DNA from: Planctomycetota bacterium
GTDB taxonomy: Bacteria > Planctomycetota > Brocadiia > Brocadiales > Bathyanammoxibiaceae
DNA: 64,000 nt
Assembly (NCBI GenBank): GCA_016209685.1
Contig: JACQVQ010000005.1
Coordinates: 150,655-214,654, forward strand
Direction of reading: 5' to 3'
Under the pieces are notes generated by a model. That model worked only from the letters and a program-made list of their open reading frames with translations, was not told the origin of the DNA and did no database searches. This document shows positions 32,264 through 40,855 of this stretch, piece by piece. Numbering within the stretch: position 1 is the first letter of the stretch; every line of letters starts with the position of its first letter. Both the position numbers and the translations under genes were made by a program.

Positions 32264-33547
32264 TTATTTTTGGGTCTTCTCCAATCCACCCAGAGTGGAC
32301 ACCCTCTCCTCCACGAAGGCGTACCATGGGCTATTTCTGGAGAAGGGGAGGTCCTTGTAACCCTCCAGTTCTGCCCCCATTGAGAAGAGGGTCAGCCCGG
32401 CCAGGGAGAGTTTTCTCTCGGGCAGGTCTTGATGCCTTTCCTTTATTACAACCTTTTTTAGGACCTTCTGTAATTCTACAGCCTTTTTGTTTATGGCTGG
32501 GTTATCTCTGAACTTTAGTCTCAGGGCATTCAGAAAACTACCCAGGTCGTAATGCATACTGTAAGGGATGTAGCGTCCGGCGATATGGGCACTGACGGTA
32601 AAAGAATCTGTGAGCATATCCACTTCTTTAAACCTCTTCACGGCCTGAGGCGATCCGCCGAAGGCGGACTTTAAAGTTAGGGCCAACTCCCCCAGTGGTG
32701 GCATTATTTCCGTAAAGGCCGCCAGGTCTATCACGGCTACGGTCAGTATATTGTCCAGCCTGGCAGGGGAGTACGAGGTAGTGTCTATGTAGGCGTCGGC
32801 TATGCGGGAGGCGATGTGGGGTGCGGGCATGGAAGGGTCTTCCATGAAGGCCATGAGGACGTCTCCGTAGGGCCAGCCGTCCAGGGCCTCCTCGTTCTCG
32901 GAGGCTATGACGTAACTGGCATAGTCCTTGATGGAAAACAAGACCTCCACCATGGCCAGGTAGCAGGCGTCCAGCCCCAGGATGTCAATCTTGTCCTTAC
33001 CATTAACCTTCTTTATTGCCCTGACGATACTGCCGAGGGCCTCTTCCAGTTCCGGGAGGCTCAAGACGTCCACTATCCCCTGTCCATCATTTAAGTCATG
33101 AAGCATACCCATCCATCCCTCGCCGTACCCACCGAGGAGCAGGAGGTAATTCTGGGCAGGCAGGTTCTCCACGGCCCATGTGGCAAAGGTGATTAGGGTC
33201 TGGGGGGCGCCTGTATTTAGTTCCTTACCCCTCCAGGAGGGGTCTATATCCTCTACGGGTAGTTCCAGCAGGTAGCCGTTTCTGACCTCGTAGAGATGTC
33301 CTCCCTTATCCAGCTTATCTACCAGGACTACCGTGCGGACGTCATAGCTTGCCGTGCCATGGCCCTCCCTGAGTTCTTCCAGGTTCTGCTGTGTGAACCA
33401 GTCCAGGAAGTTATCTCCGGCAAGGTATACTATGCAGGTCCATTTTGGAAGGGTCTTTATCTCCTGCCCGTGGCAATAGGCAGTAGGCAACAGGCAGTAG
33501 GCAGTAGACAGTAAGCAAAAAATGGCCTGCGGCGCAAATCTTCTCAT
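32264..33547 (-). CDS. Clostripain-family (C11-like) secreted protein lacking the catalytic His
   Basis: 427 aa. After a signal peptide comes WTCIVYLAGDNFLD, the start of the C11 domain. The catalytic Cys block is intact (DILGLDACYLAMVEVLFSIK, C195), but the catalytic His motif (normally HGxGW) reads LLGGYGEGW with Tyr141. This predicts loss of protease activity or a divergent mechanism. The signal peptide core CLLSTAYCLLPTAYC is repeat-encoded. A family C palindrome at 32654-32668 adds SAFGGSP. Exported, possibly a surface protein. Confidence 0.8.
   Translation of the reverse strand: MRRFAPQAIFCLLSTAYCLLPTAYCHGQEIKTLPKWTCIVYLAGDNFLDWFTQQNLEELREGHGTASYDVRTVVLVDKLDKGGHLYEVRNGYLLELPVEDIDPSWRGKELNTGAPQTLITFATWAVENLPAQNYLLLLGGYGEGWMGMLHDLNDGQGIVDVLSLPELEEALGSIVRAIKKVNGKDKIDILGLDACYLAMVEVLFSIKDYASYVIASENEEALDGWPYGDVLMAFMEDPSMPAPHIASRIADAYIDTTSYSPARLDNILTVAVIDLAAFTEIMPPLGELALTLKSAFGGSPQAVKRFKEVDMLTDSFTVSAHIAGRYIPYSMHYDLGSFLNALRLKFRDNPAINKKAVELQKVLKKVVIKERHQDLPERKLSLAGLTLFSMGAELEGYKDLPFSRNSPWYAFVEERVSTLGGLEKTQK
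33475..33525. repeat. CAGTAGGCAGTA repeat forming a signal peptide core
   Basis: Tandem AGGCAGTAGGCAACAGGCAG-type units. On the minus strand they encode LLSTAYCLLPTAYC, the hydrophobic core of the clostripain-like protein's signal peptide. Same repeat in the M16 gene at 35627-35660. Confidence 0.8.
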
Positions 33548-33572
33548 ATATTTCTACCCCCTACCCCCTGCA

Positions 33573-33621
33573 CCACGTAGGGTGCATGGCAGGCCGTGAA
33601 CCCCACGTGGTTCACGGCCTA
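33573..33621. repeat. Paired palindromes with CACGTGG/CACGTAGG cores
   Basis: CACCACGTAGGGTGCATGG next to GGCCGTGAACC...GGTTCACGGCC. The same two palindromes occur at 59409-59452 in the tail module. Confidence 0.7.
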
Positions 33622-34080
33622 CCCCCTTTCCTTCTCCTCCTCAAGGAGGGTAGACTCTAGCGATTGGATCTTTCCCGCCAATTCGTTTATCAGTTCGTGG
33701 ACCCTTGCAATCTTTATAACTAGTTCATCTGCCTGTCTTAACCTATTGGCCAGGGCCTTCATTACTATGAGGACGCATGAGGGGATGTTGGCAAAACACT
33801 GGTCGCAGTGTTTTCTGTCCAGGGCCATCACCGTGGAGTCGGTAGTGGCACGGGCGGTGGCACTCCTCGTGCCGCCTCCTATTACGGCCACCTCTCCCAG
33901 GAACTCCCCTTGTATCAACTCCCCTAACTTTATGTTTCTATTCAGTATCCTCTTGGTTACACTGAGCCTCCCACTCTCTAAGTAGAACATCTCGTTAGCA
34001 GGGGTACCCTCGTAGAAGAGTATATCTCCCTTCTTCAGGGAGTGGGTCTTCGTGACTTTGCACGTAGGTGATAGGGGCAT
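33619..34080 (-). CDS. Cyclic nucleotide-binding domain protein (Crp-like, no HTH)
   Basis: 153 aa. A single cNMP-binding beta-roll: LKKGDILFYEGTPANEMFYLESGRLSVTK and LIQGEFLGEVAVIGGGTRSATARATTDSTVMAL (the phosphate-binding cassette region, with RSATARA). It ends in an amphipathic coiled coil (VHELINELAGKIQSLESTLLEEEK) instead of a DNA-binding helix-turn-helix, so it acts by protein contacts rather than as a transcription factor. Confidence 0.83.
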   Translation of the reverse strand: MPLSPTCKVTKTHSLKKGDILFYEGTPANEMFYLESGRLSVTKRILNRNIKLGELIQGEFLGEVAVIGGGTRSATARATTDSTVMALDRKHCDQCFANIPSCVLIVMKALANRLRQADELVIKIARVHELINELAGKIQSLESTLLEEEKERG

Positions 34081-34140
34081 GCTTCTTTCCTCCTATTTGT
34101 CTCCGTAGACTGATTAGGGGTTAGGGGCCAGGGGGCAGGG

Positions 34141-34200
34141 ACTAGAATTCAGAATACAGAATTCAGAATTCAGAATATTTTGTATTCTGTATCCTTTCTT
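34141..34200. repeat. AGAATTCAGAATAC repeat (family D variant)
   Basis: Tandem GAATTCAGAATACAGAATTC units folding on TATTCTGTATCC. Nothing else between the cNMP and M16 genes apart from family F strings at 34117-34140. Confidence 0.65.
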
Positions 34201-34204
34201 CTCC

Positions 34205-35710
34205 CTACTCTATGCTCTTCAGTTCAATAGTCTTGACCTCTCCAAACTCGCTGAGGGGGCGGTCAAACTTGTCTTTATTCCCTACCACCAGGAGGGTGAC
34301 GTTATCGGGCTGGAGATATTTCCCGGCCACTCTTAATATGTCTTCCCTGGTGACGGCATTTACCTTAGCTACGTATGTGTCCAGGTAGTCAAGGGGGAGA
34401 CCTTGATACTCTATGTTTACCATGTGAGATGCGATGGCCGAACTGGAGGTAAAAAGGAAGACAAATTGGTTGGTAAAGGTATCCTTGGCAGTGGCCAGTT
34501 CGTCCTCCTCTACGGGCTTCTCTTTTATCTTCCGGATTTCCTCCAGGGTCAGGGATATGGCCCTGCTGGTGGATTCGGACTTGGTCTGACAGCTTACGAA
34601 AAAGAACCCCTTGTCTCTTGGGGTATGGAAGGCGCTGTAGACGCTGTAGGCCAGGCCCTCGTCACTCCTTACCTTTCCAGGGATCCTGGAGGCGAAGCTT
34701 CCCCCCCCAAGGATGAAGTTCATGAGCATGGCGGGAAAGTAGTCAGGGTTGGTCCTCTCTATGGCCACATGGCCGAGGACGACGTTAGACTGGTCAATGT
34801 CCTTGTATATGTAATTTATGGACTTATTAAATCCTTCTTTGACGTTCGGGACGGCAGGGAATGAGACCTCGGCCCTGGGCCAGTCCTTAAAGAGTTTCTC
34901 TAACTTCTCCAGCATCTCCTGGGTATTAAAGTCTCCAGCCACCCCCATCAGGACGTTGTTGGGGTGAAAGTACCTCTTGTGGAACTCTACCATGTCCTCC
35001 CTGGTTATCCTGCCCAGGGTATCGGGGTATCCCTCTACCTTCCTTCCGTAAGGATGAGGCTCGTAGATGAGCTTCCTGAACTCCCTGAACACGATACCGC
35101 CAGGGCTATCGTTCTCCCTCCGTATGCCCTCCAGTACCTCTTCCTTTCTCTTCTTTATCTTGTCTTCAGGGAAGTTAGGGTTCCTGAGGACGTCGGCGAA
35201 TATCTCCAGTGCCTTGTCCAGGTCCTTCTTCATGGTAGAAAGGCCGGCAGTACCCTCCTCTCTCCCTATGGCCGTCTCCACCGAGGCGGCCATGTATTCC
35301 AGCTCCTCATTAATCTTCTCTACACTGCGGGTGGTAGTCCCACCTGAGCGCATGACGTGGCCCGTCAGGGAGGCCAGCCCCGCCTTTTCTGCAGGTTCAT
35401 AGATGGCACCAGTCCTGATGGTGGACGTAATGTTTACGATGGGGAGGTCGTGGTCTTCAAGGAGGTACAACACCATGCCGTTAGAGAGTACCTTCCGTTG
35501 TGCCTTTGGTGGCGTAAACTCCAGGGGGTTGAAGTGTAGTTTAGAGACTATCTGTGCCCCTGGAGACTGAGGCTTTACGAAAGGCGACTCCTCTGCGGGG
35601 CGCCCGTGCTGGGCGTAGAGCGGGGCGGTAAGCAGTAGGCAGTAGGCAGTAAGCAGTAGGAAGGTAGCCGCAGGCTTTAGCCTGCGTGTAGGTAGTAAAA
35701 ATCTTTTCAT
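34205..35710 (-). CDS. M16 peptidase homologue lacking the zinc-binding HxxEH
   Basis: 501 aa. N-terminal M16 domain: RKVLSNGMVLYLLEDHDLPIVNI, then AGLASLTGHVMRSGG where the active site HxxEH should be, so zinc is not bound. The second M16 domain holds VVLGHVAIERTNPDYFPAMLMNFILGGG and the substrate-binding GLAYSVYSAF. This is the non-catalytic partner of two-subunit M16 proteases. Signal peptide core LLLTAYCLLLTA is repeat-derived. Follows the active partner gene by 34 bases. Confidence 0.87.
   Translation of the reverse strand: MKRFLLPTRRLKPAATFLLLTAYCLLLTAPLYAQHGRPAEESPFVKPQSPGAQIVSKLHFNPLEFTPPKAQRKVLSNGMVLYLLEDHDLPIVNITSTIRTGAIYEPAEKAGLASLTGHVMRSGGTTTRSVEKINEELEYMAASVETAIGREEGTAGLSTMKKDLDKALEIFADVLRNPNFPEDKIKKRKEEVLEGIRRENDSPGGIVFREFRKLIYEPHPYGRKVEGYPDTLGRITREDMVEFHKRYFHPNNVLMGVAGDFNTQEMLEKLEKLFKDWPRAEVSFPAVPNVKEGFNKSINYIYKDIDQSNVVLGHVAIERTNPDYFPAMLMNFILGGGSFASRIPGKVRSDEGLAYSVYSAFHTPRDKGFFFVSCQTKSESTSRAISLTLEEIRKIKEKPVEEDELATAKDTFTNQFVFLFTSSSAIASHMVNIEYQGLPLDYLDTYVAKVNAVTREDILRVAGKYLQPDNVTLLVVGNKDKFDRPLSEFGEVKTIELKSIE
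35627..35690. repeat. CAGTAGGCAGTA repeat plus CAGGCTTTAGCCTG palindrome in a signal peptide
   Basis: AGCAGTAGGCAGTAGGCAGT units encode LLLTAYCLLLTA; directly adjoining, GCAGGCTTTAGCCTGCG encodes RRLKPAA. Nearly the whole signal peptide of the M16 homologue is repeat sequence. Confidence 0.8.
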
Positions 35711-35744
35711 GTCCCTTTTCTCCTTGTTTCTCAGTCCTTACTCC

Positions 35745-37382
35745 CTACTGTTTACTGCCTTCTTTAGCCTCTTCTTTTGCCACCTTGACCAGCGTGGCCA
35801 CGGTGCGGTTAGTCTTGGTTAAATACTTCCTGGCCACGCGCATAACGTCCTCAGCAGTAACGGCCTTAATCTTTTCAAGGGCGATATTTATATATTCCCA
35901 GCCGGCAATGGATTCATAGTAACCGATTTCATCTGCAAGGCCGTTGTTGGAATCCAGCCCGCGAATGAAGCCGGCCTCCAGTTGGTTTTTTATCTTTTCC
36001 AGTTCCCATTGGGAAGGAGGTTCCTTCTTCAATTTTTCTATTTCTTCGTATATGACCTGCTCCACCTCCTCGGCGGTGTGGGGGTGTCTGGGGGTCACAA
36101 AGACATAGAAGGTGTCCGGGTATCTGGAGGCCCCGGCATAGGACCTGACCATAACGGCCATCCTCTTCTCTTCTATGAGGGTCTTGTATAGTCTTGCCGT
36201 ACGTCCACTGGAAAGGAGTGACTCTACGACCTCAAGGGCATACTGGTCAGGGTGGGTTACCTGAGGTTTGTGATAAGCTATGGCCACGTTGGGGTTGGCG
36301 TCATATTCTACGTATACTCTCCTCTCACCCCTCTGCTCCGGCTCCACTGTCTCCACCTCTGGTATGGGGGGTTGGGAGGGGATGTCGCTAAAATATTTTT
36401 CTACCAGTTTTATGAACTCTTGCGTCTGGAAGTCCCCAACGGCTATTAGTACGGCATTGTTAGGGGCATAGTATCTGGTGAAGTACTCCTTGGTCCCTTC
36501 CTTAGTAAGTGCGTTTATGTCGGACCTCCAGCCTATTACCGGCCAGCTGTAGGGGTGGGCAGTAAAGGTGGCCGCCCTGAGCTGTTCAAGGAGCAGCCCG
36601 AAGGGGCTGGTCTCAGTCCTCAGCCTCCTCTCCTCCATTACCACGTCCTTTTCCGAGTAGAACTCCCTCAAGACCATGTTCTTCATCCTGTCAGACTCAA
36701 TAAGGCCCCATAGCTCCAGCTTGTTGGTAGGGAGGTCGCAGTAATAAAAGGTGGCATCTTCCCCGGTAGAGGCATTTAACCCTGTGCCGCCATGGCTCAT
36801 GTATATGGACCATAATTCGTCTTTGACCGTTACGTCCTTTAACTTCTTCCTTACCTCCTCCAGCTCGGTCTCCAGGGCCTTAATCTTCCCCTGGTCTGCC
36901 GACGCCCCTTTGTGCCTCTCCCCCTCTACGGCCACCACCAGTTCGTCCTCTCTCTTCAGTAAGGGTTCTTCTATGCTCCAGTCCTTGGTGCCGAAGAGTT
37001 TCGTACCCTTGAACATCATGTGCTCAAAGAGGTGGGATACGCCGGTAATGCCAGGCCGTTCGTTCACGGAGCCTACCTTGTACACTATTCTCAGGGAGAC
37101 GGTGGGGGACTTGTGCCTCTCCAGGGTCAATACCTTCAGCCCGTTTTTCAGCACGTGCTCCTTTACGTCTAGCTTTAGCTCCTGGGCAAGGAGGGGTAGC
37201 GGTGGGACAAGTAAGAGGCAGAACAGTAGTGTACAGATTAGGAGTCTGCCGAGGAAGGATTTGTCACCCTGAGCAGGGCGAAGGGTCTCGTGCGGAGATT
37301 CTTCGCTTCGCTCAGAATGACGGCCGTAGAATTTATTACCCATAGCTTGCCTCCTCAAGGCCTTTCGTAAGGGCGTATGCAA
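35745..37382 (-). CDS. M16 family zinc metallopeptidase, catalytic subunit, secreted
   Basis: 545 aa. Active site GVSHLFEHMMFKGT (H117, E120, H121) is an intact HxxEH, with further M16 blocks (TGEDATFYYCDLPTNKLELWG, EKDVVMEERRLRTE). Signal peptide LLICTLLFCLLLVPPLPLLAQ. The 44 residues before it include RHSERSEESPHETLRPAQGD, translated from an unrelated repeat family, so the native start may be different (M14 or a start lost by insertion). Works with the HxxEH-less neighbour; likely degrades periplasmic peptides. Confidence 0.88.
   Translation of the reverse strand: MHTPLRKALRRQAMGNKFYGRHSERSEESPHETLRPAQGDKSFLGRLLICTLLFCLLLVPPLPLLAQELKLDVKEHVLKNGLKVLTLERHKSPTVSLRIVYKVGSVNERPGITGVSHLFEHMMFKGTKLFGTKDWSIEEPLLKREDELVVAVEGERHKGASADQGKIKALETELEEVRKKLKDVTVKDELWSIYMSHGGTGLNASTGEDATFYYCDLPTNKLELWGLIESDRMKNMVLREFYSEKDVVMEERRLRTETSPFGLLLEQLRAATFTAHPYSWPVIGWRSDINALTKEGTKEYFTRYYAPNNAVLIAVGDFQTQEFIKLVEKYFSDIPSQPPIPEVETVEPEQRGERRVYVEYDANPNVAIAYHKPQVTHPDQYALEVVESLLSSGRTARLYKTLIEEKRMAVMVRSYAGASRYPDTFYVFVTPRHPHTAEEVEQVIYEEIEKLKKEPPSQWELEKIKNQLEAGFIRGLDSNNGLADEIGYYESIAGWEYINIALEKIKAVTAEDVMRVARKYLTKTNRTVATLVKVAKEEAKEGSKQ
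37258..37327. repeat. Repeat of the TTCTTCGCTTCGCTCAGAATGA family inside a gene start
   Basis: CACCCTGAGC...GGCGAAGGG and GAGATTCTTCGCTTCGCTCA units, widespread in many bacterial genomes. Related copies at 48890-48912 and 57745-57843. Here it is translated as RHSERSEESPHETLRPAQGD ahead of the M16 signal peptide. Confidence 0.8.
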
Positions 37383-37393
37383 TACGCCCCTAC
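37367..37393. repeat. Family A palindrome (degenerate) between M16 and argJ
   Basis: GTAAGGGCGTATGCAATACG...CTAC, one base shorter than the consensus. It overlaps the 3' end of argJ and the 5' edge of the M16 ORF. Confidence 0.8.
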
Positions 37394-38661
37394 GTATGAT
37401 ACCTGGCGTTAATGGTCACGTACTTCTCAGAGAGGTCACAGGTCCAGACCTCGGCCTCTGCGCGGCCCAGCCCCAGTTCCAGCCGTAAATCTAGTTCTTT
37501 TCCTTGCATAATGTTTTTGAGCATTGGGGGCAGAGCCCCAATGCTATAGCCCTGGTGCTCCGCCACCAGGGCTTGGATAGGGCTGGCCACAGACGTTCCT
37601 CCCTCAAAAATTAACGACTCGCCAATATATAGCCTGAGCCTTTTTTCGTCAAGGGTAATACCCGTGGCCCCTGCCGCAGATATGATTCGGCCCCAGTTGG
37701 GGTCCTCCCCGTTTATGGCTGTCTTTACCAGGGGAGAGTTGGCAATGGCCCGTGCGATAACCCCGGCCTCTTTTTCCTTCTTAGCCCCTTTGACTATAAC
37801 CCTTACGAACTTGGTGGCCCCCTCGCCGTCCTTTACGATGGCCCTGGCCAGCACCTGGCAGAGGTGTCCAAGGGCCTCCTGGAAGGCGGTCAGGTCTCTG
37901 CCTCTAAGGCATGGCCCCCCACTGGCCCCATTTGCCATGAGGATTACCGTGTCATTGGTGCTCATGTGTCCGTCAATGGTAATCTGGTTGAAGGAGCGAC
38001 TCACTGCCCTCTGTAGACACGCCTTTGACTGTCTCCTGGTGAGCGTGGCATCGGTGGTGATAAAGGCGAGCATGGTAGCCATATTGGGGGCTATCATCCC
38101 TGCCCCCTTTGCCGCCCCTCCAAGGGTGATGGTACGGCCCCCTGTGTCTATCTTCAGCGCAAGCTCCTTGGGGCTGGTATCGGTGGTCATAATCGCCCTG
38201 GTAAACGACCTGCCGTGCTCGGGGTCCCTGCTCATCTTCTGACCGGCCTCTCTTATCCCTGCAAGTATCTTTTCCATGGGAAGCGGTTGACCTATGATGC
38301 CCGTGGAGGCCACAAGGACTTCGGAGGGGGAGAGGCCGAGTTCCCTGGCCGTGGCCTCTGCCATTGCCATGGCGTTGAGGTGGCCCTGGGCACCTGTGCA
38401 GGCGTTGGCGTTACCGCTATTTACTACCACTGCCCTGATGGGTCCCCTCTTGACGGTCTCCCTGCTCAATCTTACCGGGGCGGCCACTATCTGGTTGGTA
38501 GTAAAGAGGGCCGCCGCCCGGGCGGGGCGGTTGGATAGCAGGAGGGCCAGGTCGTAGCCCCCTTGTTTAATGCCACAGGCGCAGGCCCCGGCCAGGAAGC
38601 CAGAGGGTGCCACCACGCCACCAGAAACTTCTTGTATATTGTCTTTAGACATAGATAACAT
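37390..38661 (-). CDS. argJ: Glutamate N-acetyltransferase / amino-acid acetyltransferase (ArgJ)
   Basis: 423 aa. The autoprocessing and nucleophile region GAAKGAGMIAPNMATMLAFITTDA (Thr of MATML) is intact, with VNSGNANACTGAQG and the C-terminal INARYHT. It transfers the acetyl group of N-acetylornithine to glutamate, releasing ornithine. The next genes upstream make spermidine from ornithine, so this is a coherent ornithine-to-polyamine block. A complete family B element (37521-37572) is in frame as ALVAEHQGYSIGALPPMLKN in the C-terminal chain. Confidence 0.93.
   Translation of the reverse strand: MLSMSKDNIQEVSGGVVAPSGFLAGACACGIKQGGYDLALLLSNRPARAAALFTTNQIVAAPVRLSRETVKRGPIRAVVVNSGNANACTGAQGHLNAMAMAEATARELGLSPSEVLVASTGIIGQPLPMEKILAGIREAGQKMSRDPEHGRSFTRAIMTTDTSPKELALKIDTGGRTITLGGAAKGAGMIAPNMATMLAFITTDATLTRRQSKACLQRAVSRSFNQITIDGHMSTNDTVILMANGASGGPCLRGRDLTAFQEALGHLCQVLARAIVKDGEGATKFVRVIVKGAKKEKEAGVIARAIANSPLVKTAINGEDPNWGRIISAAGATGITLDEKRLRLYIGESLIFEGGTSVASPIQALVAEHQGYSIGALPPMLKNIMQGKELDLRLELGLGRAEAEVWTCDLSEKYVTINARYHT
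37521..37572. repeat. Family B double stem-loop in frame in argJ
   Basis: GCATTGGGGGC...GCCCCAATGC and CCCTGGTG...CACCAGGG stems, reverse orientation relative to the 49499 copy. About 17 residues of ArgJ are encoded by it. Confidence 0.88.
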
Positions 38662-38679
38662 CCGCCTCGGGTGAAATAG

Positions 38680-38760
38680 CCAGTAGCTAGTAGCTGGTAG
38701 CTAGGGGTTGGATTTTTCTCCTAGCTACTAACTCCTAGCTACTAGTTACTGGCTATTCCA
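38680..38760. repeat. AGCTAGTAGCTGG inverted repeat between argJ and speE
   Basis: AATAGCCAGTAGCTAGTAGC pairs with GCTACTAGTTACTGGCTATT across GGTTGGATTTTTCTCC. Long hairpin at the 3' end of speE. Confidence 0.7.
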
Positions 38761-39601
38761 CCAGACCCTGCACAAAATTTGGTAACGCAAAACTCCCCCA
38801 ATGGACCTTGCTATTGTAATACTTGGTGGGGAGTTTCAGGCTGTCGTATTTTTTTTGGAGAAAACCAGTTATCGGGTCATATTTCTTGGAACAGAATGCG
38901 AAACTCCATGTCCCGCTCGGATAAGTCGGTATGTGGGCCAGATACATCTTTACGATAGGGAAGATGTCTTTCAGGTTTTTGTATACCTTCTCAATCGTCT
39001 CGCCGTGGAATATCGGGGATTCTGACTGCGCAACGAATATCCCATCGGGAGATAGTGAGTCACTAATCATCTCGTAAAAGTTCTTCTGGAATAAGACCTC
39101 AGCCGGCCCGACTGGGTCTGAAGAATCACATAAAATCAGGTCGTATTTATTTTTGTTATTAACCAGGAATTTAGCCGCATCCTCAAAGAGGACTCCACCC
39201 CTGGGATTATCAAAACCACAACTAACCTCAGGGAAGAACCTCTTACAGACGTCAACCACCATCTCGTCAATCTCCACCACGAGGGCCTTTTTGACCTCCG
39301 GGTGTCTCAGGACTTCCCTGAGGGTCCCCCCATCTCCGCCCCCGATTATCAGTACCTCCTTCGGGTCAGGGTGGACGAACAAGGGGACGTGCGAAAGCAT
39401 CTCGTGGTATATAAACTCGTCCCTCTCCGTTATCATGATAGAACCGTATAGTACCAGTACCTTCCCAAATTCCTCCGTATCAAGTACGTCAATCCGTTGG
39501 AAGTCGGATTTACCACTGAACAAGACGTCCTTTATCTTAATTGTAAGGCCGACCGTCCTCTTATGTAACTCTGAGAACCAGAGGTTCCATAAGTCTCCCA
39601 T
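38753..39601 (-). CDS. speE: Spermidine synthase (polyamine aminopropyltransferase)
   Basis: About 282 aa from ATG 39601 (MGDLWNLWFSE), which aligns with Thermotoga-type SpeE; the ORF extends to 39721, but its first 40 residues (IPSHIRLRRTGLHN) are translated repeat including a family C palindrome. ERDEFIYHEMLSHVP, IIGGGDGGTLREVLRH and LCDSSDPVGPAE are the decarboxylated-SAM and putrescine site motifs, ending SFALPNFVQG. It transfers aminopropyl to putrescine supplied by the adjacent decarboxylase. SpeD is not in the window. A start at 39628 (MAGIIREES) is also possible. Confidence 0.9.
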   Translation of the reverse strand: MGDLWNLWFSELHKRTVGLTIKIKDVLFSGKSDFQRIDVLDTEEFGKVLVLYGSIMITERDEFIYHEMLSHVPLFVHPDPKEVLIIGGGDGGTLREVLRHPEVKKALVVEIDEMVVDVCKRFFPEVSCGFDNPRGGVLFEDAAKFLVNNKNKYDLILCDSSDPVGPAEVLFQKNFYEMISDSLSPDGIFVAQSESPIFHGETIEKVYKNLKDIFPIVKMYLAHIPTYPSGTWSFAFCSKKYDPITGFLQKKYDSLKLPTKYYNSKVHWGSFALPNFVQGLVE

Positions 39602-39675
39602 AGATTCTTCTCTGATTATCCCTGCCATCTTGTTAATTCTCTCTGGTTCTAGGTCCTGAATGTTATGGAGTCCAG

Positions 39676-39690
39676 TCCGCCTAAGGCGGA
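39676..39690. repeat. Family C palindrome upstream of speE
   Basis: TCCGCCTAAGGCGGA; adjacent GGAGTCCAGTCC and AATGGACTCC form a wider inverted pair. Confidence 0.75.
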
Positions 39691-39736
39691 TGTGGCTGGG
39701 AATATCCACTGACGCAGTCAATGGACTCCAAAAAAC

Positions 39737-40855
39737 TCAGTCCACTACGACGGTGGGGGTTCTTTTATGACAGTTGAATTCTGAGGCACTGCAACTGGTA
39801 TACGCCCCCATGCTCGTTACCAGCAATAAATCCCCCATCTCTAGTTCAGGCAAGACCTTTTTAGTGGATATTACGTCAAACGAATCGCATGTCGGACCAG
39901 CCACCACGCACTGCTCCCTGTTCCTGGTCTTTTCCGAGATGATATTATAATCTGTGTTGTCGTACACCTTTCCGGAAAACGAGTTGTACAACCCATCGTC
40001 AAGGAAATACCACTGCACGTCCTTCCGCCTTGATTTGCCGATGACCTTGGTAATAAGGACGATGGCATCCCCCACCAGAAACCGCCCAGGCTCGGCAATG
40101 ATGCGGGTATCCGGGGGGAAATTGTCCAGCGCCTCATTTATGGGCTCGCAAAATTTTTCAATTGGCATGATACTGCTGGTATACGCTACGGGGAACCCAC
40201 CGCCAATATCTAACAGGTCCAGCCTAATACCTCTTGACGTCAACCTGTCGGCTATCTTCTTGCACGTCATTATCGTGTCCACGTAGGGTTGGGGATTAGC
40301 GGTCTGAGAACCCACGTGGAAGCAGAGACCCTTTACGTTGAGACCAAGAGATACGGCCTCTGAAATTAGTGGTTCAGCCTCACCAGCCTCAGCCCCAAAT
40401 TTGTAACTAAGGTTGACCACACAGTGCGGGTTGGATACCTCAAGCCTCAACAGGACGTTACCCCCTGGTGCAGATTGGGCTATCTTCCGGAGTTCCAGGC
40501 TATTGTCAAAGACGAATAAATCAATCCCCTGCCCGTGTATGAACCTTATCTCCTCCTCTTTCTTGGTGGGATTGGTGTAGATAACTCTGCCGTTACCGGT
40601 ATTAATCTGCAGCCCTTGTAACGTATTAAATTCACCTATTGAGCATATATCAAAATTACTCCCCACCTCGTTCAGTATTCTTACCACTTCAACGTACGGG
40701 TTGGCCTTCAGGGCATAATACAGGCTTACTCTTGGAAGGGCATTGGAAAGTTTACTGTACTTCTCAATGACCTTCTGTTTAGACAGCACGAGCACAGGCG
40801 TGCCGTGCTTCTTAGCAATGTCTCTTGCCTGGTCAAAATCTAAAAAACTATGCAT
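39737..40855 (-). CDS. Ornithine (or ornithine/lysine) decarboxylase, fold III PLP enzyme
   Basis: 372 aa. PLP lysine K50 in LYYALKANPYVEVV, phosphate-binding DIGGGFP, IIAEPGRFLVGD (255-258 EPGR) and the ODC signature GPTCDSFDVIS with the catalytic Cys (C323) contributed across the dimer. Makes putrescine from ornithine, feeding SpeE. Lysine activity cannot be excluded. A strong AAAGGAGGTT lies 65 bases upstream of ATG, cut off from it by a palindromic repeat, and a stop codon directly precedes ATG, so no earlier start is possible. Confidence 0.9.
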   Translation of the reverse strand: MHSFLDFDQARDIAKKHGTPVLVLSKQKVIEKYSKLSNALPRVSLYYALKANPYVEVVRILNEVGSNFDICSIGEFNTLQGLQINTGNGRVIYTNPTKKEEEIRFIHGQGIDLFVFDNSLELRKIAQSAPGGNVLLRLEVSNPHCVVNLSYKFGAEAGEAEPLISEAVSLGLNVKGLCFHVGSQTANPQPYVDTIMTCKKIADRLTSRGIRLDLLDIGGGFPVAYTSSIMPIEKFCEPINEALDNFPPDTRIIAEPGRFLVGDAIVLITKVIGKSRRKDVQWYFLDDGLYNSFSGKVYDNTDYNIISEKTRNREQCVVAGPTCDSFDVISTKKVLPELEMGDLLLVTSMGAYTSCSASEFNCHKRTPTVVVD

